This document shows, one piece after another, positions 47,001 to 56,860 of a DNA stretch of 64,000 nt. The stretch lies in the NCBI GenBank assembly GCA_032622095.1, contig CP136068.1, positions 164,569,465 through 164,633,464 of the forward strand, read 5' to 3'. Each line of letters begins with the position of its first letter. The stretch's first letter is position 1. The position numbers and the translations under genes are program-made. Source of the stretch: Siphonodentalium dalli (taxonomy: Eukaryota > Mollusca > Scaphopoda > Gadilida > Siphonodentaliidae). Under the pieces are notes generated by a model that had not been told where the DNA came from, did no database searches, and worked only from the letters and a program-made list of their open reading frames with translations.

Positions 47001-49317
47001 CATCTGGATTGCTAATGTATGAATCTTCAAGTGCAGCGATGGTCTCGTTACTCTGCAAATTGTTGCATGGAGAAACAACTACATCATAATGGATTCCTTG
47101 AACATGGTGTAGGTATATCGCATTGGAATCCGATTGATGATAGATATCAAAACCTCTGGGTGGATATTTAAGCCATGAATTATGGTAAGTGTAGACATCG
47201 ATATGCAGTAAATCAGTAAGAGCAATTATTTCTAATTCTGTTGCCCATGTGTGTTCATTGCACATCATTGATGCAGAAATATACTGCTCAACATTATCAA
47301 ACTCTTTTCGTATCCATGTTTTGAATCTCAATGGATTATTTAAGATGTGATTAACAAGAACTTTTCTTACAACAGAATGATGTTCTTCTGTGCCAGTGAG
47401 CACAAATGAGATGGCTCTAAAAAAGCAATTGCCATCAGCAGTGACTTTTTTGGTTTTGAAACTGCGTGCTAAATTGTTACCAATGCCATATTGTATGGGT
47501 TTATGAACAGAGAGTTTGAAAGGTCTGCATGCATTTGCCTGCTGTTCACCAACGAGCGGATTGAATGTGATTGTATTTCTCATTGTTTGTCCTGTTATGA
47601 TGACATCATTACCATCTAATATGTTCATATCCATGCCAATTAGTTCAAGTTGTGTAAAACTAACATGATTCATTGACACAAGCCATCGTCCTAAATGATC
47701 AGAGACAGAGCTCAAATCTTTAAAGTTCAATAGAACACTGTTCCCATTTTGAGCAAGCAAGCCAAGATTATCTCGGGAATGAGAGTCATAAACAAAGTAA
47801 GTGTTTCCACATTTCCCAATCATCATTGTGTAGTCAATAAGAGTTACGAAGCAAAAGTCGGAGGTGTCAAAGATTATTGATAGTGCATCATAGACAGGAA
47901 GCAAATCCCATGAATGCTCTTCCTCGCTTGTTGAAAACATTGCGGCAGCAACTGGAGATTTCATATTAACTCCAAAATTCTTATTGAACACTTGGCAAGT
48001 TCTAGGAAGTTCTTGTACATCAAGATAGTTTGCGAGTTGTCCACTGTACTCTGGTTGGTAATCTATATCTGGGTTACGCAGTTGGCAATACAGTTCAGTA
48101 CCCTCTTGCAGTACACTGTCCATATCTGTTACTTCCCATTTCAATACATTCTTTATTTTGGAAAATGCTGCTGCCATGCAACATGCTGCAGTACACTGTT
48201 TTCCTTTGACTCTATATATAGCACTTCCTTGATGATAATTACCCAGTATAGTTGGTAAATGATCATTAGCATAATGTTCAATAATTTCTTCATTATTTGG
48301 AACAAAAGAATCTGGTGAAAATAGTCCATCTGAACAACTTTTTTTCGAGGAAGCATGTTCATTTGTGTTTGTATGATGCGTTGACCTATTATCTTCACAA
48401 GAAATATGAGAATCGGCAGGTGGTAAAGAATTTACTTTGGATGTCTTTGTTTCAAGTGGGGACATGTGCTTTAAGTTGATGCTACAGTTTTTTATGTCGG
48501 TACCGTGTGGAAGGATGCATTTGACTTGGCCAAAATGCCACAATTTAGATGAGAAACAGCTAGTGTCTTTGAAAGAAGTCACCAAAATTTTGTTAGAATC
48601 ATAGGATGCACTCCATTCATGAGCTAAACTTAATTGCTGTGCATTGGATTTCTTAACAGCATTTTCATTTGTGTCGGCTAAAAGTTTCCGTTTTCTTAAT
48701 TTCATTTTACTATGGTTGTTATGATCATTGTTCATTTGGCTTTGAATCGCTTTAGATTCTTGCTCATTTTCATGGTCATAGTTTGATCTCAGATCAGTTT
48801 TGTTTTGTTTTGAGCTCGGCTCAGATTGTTTTGATCTCAGATCAGTTTTGTTTTGTTTTGAGCTCGGCTCAGATTGTTTTGATCTCAGATCAGTTTTGTT
48901 TTGTTTTGAGCTCGGCTCAGATTGTTTTGATCTCAGATCAGTTTTGTTTTGTTTTGATAGTTGAGAGCTTTCAGGTACAGTGCAGAGGATGTTCCCATAA
49001 TTGCTCCTTGTGATCATGTTCACAGTGGGAGAGGGATTCGCATCCATTCCTGAATTCACTGTATTTACTGTGCTCTCAACTAGTTTTGATTTGTAATTTT
49101 CATTGTTAGAGCTTTCAGGTACAGTGCAGAGGACGTTCCCATAATTGCTCCTTGTGATCATGTTCACAGTGGGAGAGGGATTCACGTCCATTCCTGAATT
49201 CACTGTAGTGACTGGGTGCTCAAGATTAGTGTTAGTATTAGAGTTACGATTTGCAGCCATGGCTAGTCTCTGATGCTTCAGTCGCTGATCATAGCTCATA
49301 GATTTCTTCTTCGGCAT
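41011..49317 (-). CDS. Helentron (Helitron2-type) Rep/helicase/endonuclease polyprotein with C76-like and OTU domains, 2768 aa
   Basis: Intact frame for an autonomous rolling-circle transposon protein. The start is the MPKKK methionine: a splice-acceptor-like TTCCATTTCAG abuts its ATG, and the 28 upstream residues look intronic. Order, by residue from this Met: duplicated segments 39-70 and 87-118; 16-residue repeats KQNKTDLRSKQSEPSS 122-178; C76-like cysteine protease about 370-545 (QCTA Cys375, YDSHSRD His513); OTU about 620-745 (DGNC Asp628/Cys631, HYDVVV His743); basic 18-residue repeats 806-960; Cys-rich DUF6570-like region about 1050-1240; Helitron_like_N/Rep about 1340-1745 with HUH motif HWH (1552-1554) and Tyr1738/Tyr1742 in YVVSYISK; PIF1 helicase about 2080-2520 with GGAGVGKS (Lys2103), VIVDEVSM, GDFYQLPP and YVALSRVR; AP-type endonuclease 2543-2757 with TETWL, GDFN, LIDH and SYH. 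Rep nicks and rejoins DNA and the helicase unwinds it. The protease domains' roles are unknown. The length of the open frame suggests recent activity. Confidence 0.93.
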   Translation of the reverse strand: MPKKKSMSYDQRLKHQRLAMAANRNSNTNTNLEHPVTTVNSGMDVNPSPTVNMITRSNYGNVLCTVPESSNNENYKSKLVESTVNTVNSGMDANPSPTVNMITRSNYGNILCTVPESSQLSKQNKTDLRSKQSEPSSKQNKTDLRSKQSEPSSKQNKTDLRSKQSEPSSKQNKTDLRSNYDHENEQESKAIQSQMNNDHNNHSKMKLRKRKLLADTNENAVKKSNAQQLSLAHEWSASYDSNKILVTSFKDTSCFSSKLWHFGQVKCILPHGTDIKNCSINLKHMSPLETKTSKVNSLPPADSHISCEDNRSTHHTNTNEHASSKKSCSDGLFSPDSFVPNNEEIIEHYANDHLPTILGNYHQGSAIYRVKGKQCTAACCMAAAFSKIKNVLKWEVTDMDSVLQEGTELYCQLRNPDIDYQPEYSGQLANYLDVQELPRTCQVFNKNFGVNMKSPVAAAMFSTSEEEHSWDLLPVYDALSIIFDTSDFCFVTLIDYTMMIGKCGNTYFVYDSHSRDNLGLLAQNGNSVLLNFKDLSSVSDHLGRWLVSMNHVSFTQLELIGMDMNILDGNDVIITGQTMRNTITFNPLVGEQQANACRPFKLSVHKPIQYGIGNNLARSFKTKKVTADGNCFFRAISFVLTGTEEHHSVVRKVLVNHILNNPLRFKTWIRKEFDNVEQYISASMMCNEHTWATELEIIALTDLLHIDVYTYHNSWLKYPPRGFDIYHQSDSNAIYLHHVQGIHYDVVVSPCNNLQSNETIAALEDSYISNPDDIADKHQLPKRKKIKKSKFYYVKKHGADKIKIRVNRKVYNTNYKLQQYKTDNKFRNSEQNRSIRKYRTNLKHKNNVNEYSNNKYKNDEKHRNRIKKYSTDRYRNDEKQMNRVKKYSTDRYKNDERHRNRVKKYSTDKYKNYDGHRNRVKQYSTDKYKNDERHRNSVKKYSREKFKTELRFSRKVLKHNVHKYTHNLTFRQQKIISGRQRYARNNVYRRKLILATKAKYLRKHGIQRKSTESRKKILIIQALETSLNTEYMKVLKKFRKEIEHGPEYACSCCERIFFANQVKKCNLDTYIEKGTDIADVADRCISNKYVHSCTKACGNSCPYIGMPCSKQWICTTCHNKILKGKMPAESHFNNMSLEDIPQELSCLNSLERHLIAPIIPFFKMLSLPKGGQQGVKGPVVCVPSDILKTTTTLPRQETTTSLLRVKLKRKLCYEGYYEYEQVNPEHLFKALSFLKQENKFFSDITIDESWNEKSDENNDDEHVDVEECLEDDNDSEDERVAQNSAFPSETCLQPDDLEQFVLDNTAENIINLAPAEGNNPISILRTKDLESQAFPVQFPHSRNTYDEDRSDKISLSRYFNMRLMNADNRFAEDINYVFFSQYLCDLQKLISQLSIVCRKGNAKTSDGHDITIEVIKDTERMAELLKSDQVFKYMKSIPGTPAYWQSTQKDLFAMVRQVGLPTFFCSFSTAEFRWPEIINTILTQQGDTRKFCQLDWNEKCKVLRSNPVTVCRMLEHKFRTFLRKVIMSEAAPIGQVRDFFYRQEDSARGAKHWHCLFWILNAPQFNVNDDAEVIDFIDKYITCDVPHERKDPELNEIVTHVQQHSKKHTDSCRKKGTKCRFNFPRPPSERTFLVRPQKNECEDEAFIERSKQVIEKIGTLMLDKNLNISSCTELFARAQTTQSEFEDILQVTSGKNGIILKRSPNSVWTNQYNADLLRCWNANMDIQYITDVYSCICYVVSYISKNEHHMSTLLSQTQKEAQEGNVSAKDTMRKLGRTYLNKREITAQESIFRVCNLNMKECSRQVLYVPVGENPTRMSLPIRYINENTTNIWMTNLPDKYKERPKIKEFENICLATFCSEYRVLAKSQVPKGADKTKGPAITETVFRLENGLGYVQKRTRSDGAILKFPRFPESTASEKFYHSILQLYLPHRFDRQLKPLPFVQYQGFYESGYVKLYQSNDNDSVRNIVDTNRKLFEPHTTDVQNAQELMNHINAEDAWSRLFPEAENERLEMMNKISSTVKDDENLDCDVDFSSATKTEHSVVDKAPMKFSFDDILPMLRSLNVQQRQIFYETRNWCLDRVQGGNPSPSHLFLTGGAGVGKSHLIKCIYYEMTRLLSQVAVNPDDTTVLLVAPTGTAAHNINGSTLHSTFKIPIRLKLPPMRLSENIVSTMRCNLRSLSVVIVDEVSMIHKRLLLYLHERLIQIKKTSDDVLFGGVTIILVGDFYQLPPVRVPLQSRLYVKTETPDDIFNNEFQIAELTQVMRQKEDGAFAHALNRCRVKKKDEQLQISDMDILSTCLDKKLDDAIHICCTKKYVNAYNTQVMNEKFSGNIYDCMAEDYIKNNEHGILKRKVTPFKDTDSCLLSKLQLALGARVMLVRNININQGLVNGVMGNIVELKNMDANEIKTKQVLITFDDQSIGHDMKERASNGDLVVKLQPIEDNVESNFGRGIRRQFPLMLAYACTVHKVQGLTVDKAVVSLENAFSPGISYVALSRVRYLNGLSIVNCTQENLSKKFFCDETISKTLNEMPHFIDDCPLILGTLNILLHNIQGLAGHLADMKADHRFSSLQCIALTETWLNPNQAQSSRFGWDDHTFLHSSRCNSYGNSDLDPLFETLKKQKHGGVGVYMHNESHIRPLTLKLTNLEYFSLIDLSHNLVIIVLYRSPSYTLSLFLQKMAELISTLSEFDNVLVIGDFNQNLNSTENSSICSLFEGLKYKQLVNECTTEGGTLIDHVYARGSLNITASVTPTYYSYHEAITICVRHAV
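46480..46760 (-). repeat. In-frame 54-bp repeat in the Helentron gene
   Basis: Encodes about five copies of an 18-residue basic unit typified by KKYSTDRYKNDERHRNRV, between the OTU domain and the Cys-rich region. Probably a nucleic-acid-binding or nuclear-localising tract. Confidence 0.85.
48785..48957 (-). repeat. In-frame 48-bp minisatellite in the Helentron gene
   Basis: About 3.5 copies coding KQNKTDLRSKQSEPSS. Copies are nearly identical in DNA, so the expansion is recent. Confidence 0.9.
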
Positions 49318-49339
49318 CTGAAATGGAATAGAAAATACA
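49318..49339 (-). promoter_or_regulatory. Likely 3' splice acceptor before the Helentron ATG
   Basis: The minus strand reads a T-rich tract ending TTCTATTCCATTTCAG directly before ATGCCGAAG. This implies a spliced leader exon upstream (above 49340), whose donor I cannot place. Confidence 0.45.
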
Positions 49340-50400
49340 AAAATATATATGATATAGGCCCCAAAATTGTGTCCGATATCTGAAGTGCATAAATTTGACA
49401 ACTGGAAGTATAATTCTGGTTCATTTTCCTACATGAAACTGGGGAAAATATTCAATGACCTTAAAATGTCAACAATTAATTTCATAAATGCTTATGATAC
49501 AGACATAAAAATTAAAAAAAACAAAAGTTTGATCATGATCGGCAGATGTTTAACGCATACTTTGGCGATAGCTATTTTCAGCTTGGACACTAAAATCCAT
49601 AAGCCACAAGTCCGTTTAAAAAAAATGGATCAAACTCAAATTTGAATTCTATCTGTATTTTGAGCCGAGAAACTCATACCAAATTTACATACATCTCAAT
49701 AAAATAAGATATATCAGATGAAAGGTATTTCTGTTAAAGTATCAGTCCTGAATGTTGAGAAGGGTTCATTTTTAACTACAAAAATCCATACAAGTGAAGG
49801 AGAAACCTGGCAATATAATAATAGGAAAATGATTACATGAAAAATATACAATAGCATAAAATTGATGACCAGGGTTAACAATTTTAACTGTATACAATTA
49901 GGGGACTGTACCAGGTATGCATCTTGAATGTTGCATCGATAGGCTAAACCCGAGAGCTACATGTATATATGTGGGAGTTGATAAACCCTGGGCCAACAAC
50001 TGTATACACATTTATAATGGAAATGCAATGGTATGGAGACATAAAAACAAGAGCATCACTAGGGCATGGCAAAATACGTTCGTTGCAATTTCAACAAAGG
50101 GCCTTAACCAACGTTCATTCCATTGAGTTCAGAATTACTAAAGTTATCATCCAGAAACGAAAATTCCAACAAAAAGTGGTGTAAATCTGGTGAAAATTGG
50201 CAAGTGGAACCCGAATTCGAACGTGACCTGTAATTAGTGCTTAGTAAACACCCATACCAAATTTCATTTCATTCCATTCAGTTGACTTACTATAAAAGTG
50301 ATCATCCAGAAACGAACGAGAGGCCGCTAACGATCGGCAGATGTTGAACCCATACCTCGGCGATAGAGATTCACTACAACTGATAATTTGTCAAAGATAT
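49340..50400. repeat. Modular repeats upstream of the Helentron gene
   Basis: Decayed copies of 'tcaaattcgaa..gatctgtattttgagccgagaaactcataccaaattt' (49630, 50200) and two copies of a conserved 35-base phrase around 'gatcggcagatgtt' (49536 and 50334). No gene. The 5' end of the Helentron should lie here or further up but is not recognisable. Confidence 0.5.
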
Positions 50401-50740
50401 GATCACAGGAATCAATATATCAGAACCTAACTTGAAATCAAAAGCTCAAATAATTTGTCTTAAGAAGGGGTTAAAGTATTTGGGGTGGGGGAGGAGTAGT
50501 TTTAAATATCATAAACTATGTCCCTATTCAACCAAGGACCTCTCACTGAGATCCAACGGTTTACTGATTTCGGACGAATTGTTTAAGTTAACTCATTGGA
50601 AGGTAAAGTGATAAACCCTTATCTTTGCCACTTTTGACTTTCCAGATATTCAAAATTGATTCACTTCTAAAGAGAAATTATAATTTGTTGACAAGCCAGA
50701 CTGCTTCAAACAACATACCGGTATATGTATGGATTCATCA
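50401..50740. other. No gene seen
   Basis: AT-rich, with two featureless 70-codon frames. Confidence 0.35.
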
Positions 50741-51040
50741 TATCTATCTAAATTGTACTTTAATTACCCATATTCGAACTCGATCTGTATTTTGGGCTGA
50801 GAAACTCATACCAAATTTGGTTAATACGATTAGATAGAAAATGTTTGTTATCGCATTATGCGTAAAGTGTCTATGGGCCGACATGCGAACGACGAGTGAT
50901 CAATCCGGACATCAGCACTATGTTTACCATTTTTTATGTATGGGTAAACATAAAAAGTGAATGGACGGACAGGACAAACGACTCCAGAGACAAATGGACA
51001 GACCAATAACATAATACGTCATGTTTTTCCAAAACGGGCA
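50741..51040. repeat. Module plus tail with 3' hairpin
   Basis: 'cccatattcgaactcgatctgtattttggg...ataccaaatttgg', then 'atgcgtaaagtgtct', 'acgacgagtgatcaatccgg' and the hairpin TATGTTTACC...GGTAAACATA (50929-50952). The same module and tail recur at 60240-60485. Confidence 0.65.
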
Positions 51041-52170
51041 TATAAAAATCTCATCCGTCTTTGAAAAAGACAAACTCAACTGTTGAAGAAAAACAGATAA
51101 GAGTTATAGGATTGAGAATGTGGACCCTCGACAACATTGGAATTTGAACAAGCAGTCGCCGACGGCGGTATACCCCCAGCTGGGTGGGCAGAGTTGATGG
51201 GCATTTTCAAAATATGCTAAAAACTAATTGAAACCAGTTCACATTTGATCAGATACTGCTCATGAACTCATATATATACCAAAATCTTTCAAATCTATAG
51301 ATACTTGTTGGAAATAAACCCCGGGCAACTTTTTGTGGGTGCTAAACACTAAAAAAATGACAATCGAAGGGCAGCAACTCAGGTGAAAAATGTCCGGCCG
51401 CGTCTATTATGCGAACTGTTTAATATAATCCTCTTGCGAACTCATTAACCAAAAATCTAGGAAATCCATTTACAATTATTCCAAATAATCCACGGACATG
51501 TTTTCAGGACAGATGGATGGAACCCATTTTCTATAGTTTACAGCTTGCGCAATCACAATAACTTTCTGTTAATAAAGAAAAAAAATAGCATTGAATTCCA
51601 GTTCAAATATAAATAGGTTTGGGGACCATTGATAAATTTTGGTCAATGGGTAGCTATAGGTTCAGTGGAGAAGTCACTAGAATTGAAAAGCAAGTTTCTC
51701 AGTGATATTGGAGGTGCTAAAGGGAAATGTGTTCTCCCCTTAAAACAAGGATACCTGGTCACAATTTGAAGATTATTTGGTGGGTACGCAACAAATATGG
51801 ATAATCTGGAAAACGTCATAGAATTGAATGTTGAATCTAACTTGAACTGCATATTCTCAACTTTAGCCAATTGAAGGACCTACTATTCAGAAACTGCTAC
51901 TCCCCAATCTGGTAAAACACTCTTAGAGTCTAGTGCTTTTGAAATGGTCCAAGTATTCCTCAACTTTTTGGGCTTTTCAACATGTAAAAGTTTTATTAAC
52001 AAACACTGTCAGTAGAAATGACATCAAAATATTTAGTAGCAAATTTGTTTTTGGGTAGAATACTGGGATAAAGTTTAGTGCTGTATGAGCTGTCTGCATG
52101 GTACATGTATAATATCTAAACTGCAGACATATTTCAGAACACATGAGCAGAGTTTATAGTAATTAATAAG
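51041..52170. other. No gene seen
   Basis: Decayed module phrases ('gcagcaactcaggtgaaaaatg', 51373; 'tgcgaactcattaaccaaaaatc', 51435) in AT-rich DNA. No coding content. Confidence 0.35.
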
Positions 52171-52650
52171 GAAAGGAAAGTGTCAATGACACTGTAGCTC
52201 AACTTGGAAGGGAGATAATTTGTGCTACAGTCAATGGATCGATTAGGAATGTGGAAAGTTTAATTGTTCAAGTAAAATCCAAGATGGCTGTGGCAGCTAT
52301 CTTTTCCAATGAAATTCAAAAACATTTTATAGTCTTCCCCCCCCCCCCCCACCATCTGGTGGTTACGCCGAAGATAAATATGAAGTTTGGTGATGATCGG
52401 ATGATGGAAGTGGCCTGTAGGGTAAAGGATTTAGTCATGCAAAGAGGTAAAATCCAAGATGGCCATGTTTCTCTAACAAATACTCGCTGAAGTGTGTGCC
52501 AATGGATTCAAATTTGAAATCCAAGACGGCTGCGGGCAGCCATGTTTTTTTAAACAGATTTCCGAAAAAATAGATGGCTGTCATCTATAGGTCACCCCAT
52601 AGGTCACATCTGATGTAAGCACAACTTGCATTTTCAGCCAATTCGGGCAC
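52171..52650. mobile_element. AGCTCA-type element, 3'-truncated copy
   Basis: The left end 'aaagtgtcaatgacactgtagctcaacttgg' matches 61437 on, followed by 'gattaggaatgtggaaagtt' and two 'aatccaagatggctg' modules (52277, 52450) with a poly-C run at 52339. No matching 3' hairpin, so it is incomplete. Confidence 0.6.
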
Positions 52651-53139
52651 ATTCCAGTACCAAGTTTGGTGGTGATTAACAAACCCTAACTGCAGTTGTC
52701 AACATGTACTAGTATTAAGCAAGCAAATCCAAAAGTAAAAAAAACTCTGGTTAAAAAAGGCAGACTAACCAAAGATTGAGCTTAGCTTGTAATCAGTGGT
52801 TTGAAACAACTGCATAGAAAATTTTATTCCATTCATTCCAACAACAATTCCTGCTATTGTATATATACTTCTCAGATACCCCAATGTTTGTTTGGGAAAT
52901 AAAACAAACACAACCTACATGGGAAGACCCTGAGGGCACAGCAGGAAGTCCACTGAGGGCACAGCTCATTTTATTGTGATCGAGAAAAGTACAAGTAAAT
53001 TCATTTCGTTCCACCAGACTGCGAATATCAGCAACATGCATAATTATATATGTATATAGTCTCTTCCAACACCACTGACCCACTGCATCACTTATTTTCA
53101 ATCAACGATCTCGTGAATAATATATACAGCAAGAAGAAA
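52651..53139. other. No gene seen
   Basis: Contains 'tgtttgtttgggaaataaaacaaacacaa' and 'ctgagggcacagc' (52885-52960), which recur at 57648-57705. Otherwise featureless. Confidence 0.4.
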
Positions 53140-56100
53140 AAAACTCAAAACATTATATCCATCAGCAATACAGCCGATACCAAATCGGCTACTGGTGTAC
53201 TATCATGTGAAAAGCGAATCCGCGAACAAGTATCATCGAATACAGAACAATAACTGGTTGAATTCAGCGGACATCCTGCCCGCATATGGCATGTACGGTA
53301 TATATTGACATATACAGCACCATTCTGCAATATTGCTGAAAACACATACAGCTTCAGGCATACGCCACAAACAGCTATCATAGCGATACCGCTTATACAT
53401 GTATACTAGTACTGGGTACACTTTTCAAATTTCAAACACATCATCAAGCATATATGGGATATTAGATCCTTCCAAGATCCCGACGTATGCAGCAACATTC
53501 AGCAATCCTGCTGAAAACACATCGACAGCTTCAGGCATACGCCACAAACGGCTATCAGAGCGATACCGCATATACTGGGTTAACACCCTGCAATTTCAAG
53601 CACATCATCAAGCATATATGGGATATTAGATCCTTCCAAGCTCCAGACGGCACTTAATGATAGTTGAATATGAAGAACTATAGAACACACCTCGTGAGCA
53701 CACCAGCCTTGTTGGTCGAAACTCAAAACATTTTATCCATCAACAATACAGCCCGATACTAAATCGGCTACTGGTGCACTATCATGTGACAAGCGAATCC
53801 GCGAACAAGTATCATCGAATACAGAACAATAACTGGTTGAATTCAGCAGACATCCTGCCCGCATAATCGCAAGGGAGGGGGCTCAATCTTCTCTGTTGCG
53901 ATTCCAATTGTTGGCTTATTAAATAGGCACATATGCTTAAAATACAGTCGCGGGCGGAGCGCGCTCCAATAGGTCGGGTTTTGGCCCAGAGTGAATTAAA
54001 GTGTCATTGAAATAATCGGTTCCCCAAATAAACATCCATATTCAAAACGTTTTTGGAGCAGAATTAGGTAGACCATATTGGATGCAATCATGGATTTAAA
54101 TTTTTTTGTTTACTTTTCACTCATATTTATTAGTGATGTGGATGGAGTTATCATTAAACCTCACATCCTTATATTGGTTATGTGGATGGAGTTATCATTA
54201 GACCTCGCATCCTTATGGTTATATTGATGGAGTTATCATTAAACCTCACATCAGTGTGTTGGGGATTTTGGACCTTGACTTGGGACCTACGTTTGTTTTT
54301 GAATGCAGTTCATCTCACAAATGCAAATGCATGTTGAAGTAAAAGTTACAAGGCATTGTATGATTTCGGCATTGTTGGACAGAAGAGAATTACAAAATAC
54401 AAATGAAAAAATAAATTGGGGGTGGGCTATACAGGGAAACACGGGTTGATAACTGATATAAATTTGTAGAGTGATAATAACCAATGTTGACATATTATGC
54501 ATCTCAACACTACTGTTGCAACAAGGCTATAAAATACAGCTTCAGACATACGCCACAAACAGCTATCAGAGCGATACCGCATATACTGGGTTAACACGCT
54601 GCAATTTCAAGCACATCATCAAGCATATATGGGATATTAGATCCTTCCAAGGTCCAGACGGCACTTTAATAACGATAGCTGAATATGAATAACTATAGAA
54701 CACACCTCGTGAGCACACCAGCTTTGTTGGTCGAAACTCAAAACATTTTATCCATCAACAATACAGCCCAATACTAAATCGGCTACTGGTGCACTATCAT
54801 GTGACAAGCGAATCCGCGAACAAGCATCATCGAATACAGAACAATAACTGGTTGAATTCAGCAGACATCCTGCCCGCATATGGCATGTATATATTGACAT
54901 ATACAGCACCATTCTGCAATAGTGATGAAAACACAGCTTCAGGCATACATGTGTACGCCACAAACAGCTATCATAGCAATACCACTTATATACTAGTACT
55001 GGGTACACTCTGCAAATTTCAAACACATAATCAAGCATATATGGGATATTAGATCCTTCCAAGATCCAGACGTACATGTATGCAGCAACATTCAGCAATA
55101 CTGCTGAAAACACATCGACAGCTTCAGGCATATGCCACAAACAGCTATCATAGCGATACCTCTTACACTGGGTACACACCCTGCAATTTCAAGCACATAT
55201 GGGATATTAGATCCTTCCAAGCTCCAGACGGCACTTAACGATAGCTTAATATGAATAACTATAGAACACACCTCGTGAGCACACCAGCTTTGTTGGTCGA
55301 AACTCAAAACATTTTATCCATCAGGGCTGATTAAATATGCACATATGCTTAATATAGTCGCGGGCGGAGCGCGCTCCCGTAGGTCGGGTTTTTGCCCCGA
55401 GTGAATTAAAGTGTCATTGAAATAATCGGTTCCCCAAATAAACATCCATATTCAAAATGTTTTTGGAGCAGAATTAGGTAGACCATATTGGATGCAATCA
55501 TGGATTTAAATTATTTTGTTTACTTTTCACTCATATTTATTAGTGATATGGATGGAGTTACCATTAAACCTCACATCCTTATATTGGTTATGTGGATGGA
55601 GTTATCATTAGACCTCGCATCCTTATGATTATGTAGATGGAGTTATCATTAAACCTCACATCAGTGTGTTGGGGATTTTCGACCTTGACTTGGGACCTAC
55701 GTTTGTTTTTGAATGCAGTTCTTCTCACAAATGCGAGTACACCTATTGTCATTATACACAAATTTCTTAAGTAGCCGTGTTTTCACCAGAGTTTTTCTGA
55801 GATTAGGTGAGTTTGAAGCCTGTTTACATTTTGAAAAGAGTTTTAAAATTTGGGGGGGGGGGGGTTTGAAATTATCTCTATTTCTATAGATGGTGCCATA
55901 ATATTATAGTAAGGAATAGCAGCAAATTATGTAAGTATATAGTAATATACCATACAAATTAGTATCGCATGATAATATATAAAAATATGCATATAATGGC
56001 TAATGCAACTACACCGATGAAAAAATTAATTGTTGGGGAGGGGGGGGGGGGGGGGGGGTATTGGGAGTCGGGCTATATGGGGAAATAGGGTGTTAATACC

Positions 56101-56860
56101 GATAGAGTGAAATAAATTTGTCGAGTGACAATGACAAATGTTGACGTATAAAGTAACGCGACTGTACTGTCGCACAAAGGCTATATTTAAATTAATATAA
56201 CGATACATGCATGCATGTCATGTGTCAAAATTGTACTATACACGATTATACATGTTGTATTAGGCTGTGGGACAAAGGTGGCCAACTATTGGTCCCAAAA
56301 GCAAAAGATATCAGGTAGAACTGGTCAAATATGAACCCTGGTGCCCAATATGTAGCAGCTCATAAAACACTCGCAGAGCCCTATAATTTATTAACAATAA
56401 CATAGGATTTCCCATTCAACTCTATTTATGTCGATAAAACTCTTATTTTTCAAAATTTAAGCTGAGACTTTGTGTGTCTGCATGTAAAACTTATATATTC
56501 TTTAAAACGACAAGTCCAACAAATACAGCACCATTCAGCAATATACTGCTGAAAACACATCGACAGCTTCAGGCATACGCCACAAACAGCTATCATAGCG
56601 ATACCGCTTATATACTAGTACTGGGTACACTCTGCAATTTCATCAACAGCTTCAGACATACATGTACGCCACACACAGCTACCGGTATCATAGCGATACA
56701 GCTTACACTGGGTACACACCAATTTCAGGCACATCATCAAGCATATATGGGATATTAGATCCTTCCAAGCGCCAGGTGGCACTTAACGATAGCTGAATAT
56801 GAATAACTATATAACACATCTCGTGAGCACACAAGCTTTGTTGGTTGATACCGACGAAGC
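53140..56860. repeat. Complex field of duplicated segments (about 175-bp unit and 0.4-kb segment)
   Basis: A unit with 'acagcttcaggcatacgccacaaacagctatcatagcgatacc' and 'gcatatatgggatattagatccttcc' recurs at 53340, 53515, 54535, 54935, 55108 and 56555, with pairs about 175 bp apart. A phrase starting 'aaatcggctactggtg' occurs at 53180, 53760 and 54775. A 400-bp segment at 53925-54310 recurs at 55335-55740 with high identity and contains three tandem copies of a 'ggatggagttatcattaaacc' unit. Poly-G runs at 55851 and 56038. Frames here repeat with the DNA and are not genes. Confidence 0.75.

Noticed and set aside
42277-48479. Many plus-strand and other-frame ORFs over the Helentron gene
   Set aside because: They are antisense or shifted shadows of the 2768-codon frame.
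49318-49401. 28-residue N-terminal extension of the Helentron frame
   Set aside because: Hydrophobic intron-like sequence ending in a splice acceptor directly before a better ATG.
52765-52790. Possible 3' end ('gattgagctta') of the AGCTCA-type element at 52171
   Set aside because: No hairpin and only a partial match to the expected AAGTTGAGCTA.
54748-55179. 143-codon minus-strand frame with YRYDSCLW repeats
   Set aside because: The peptide repeats mirror the duplicated DNA unit. Not a protein.
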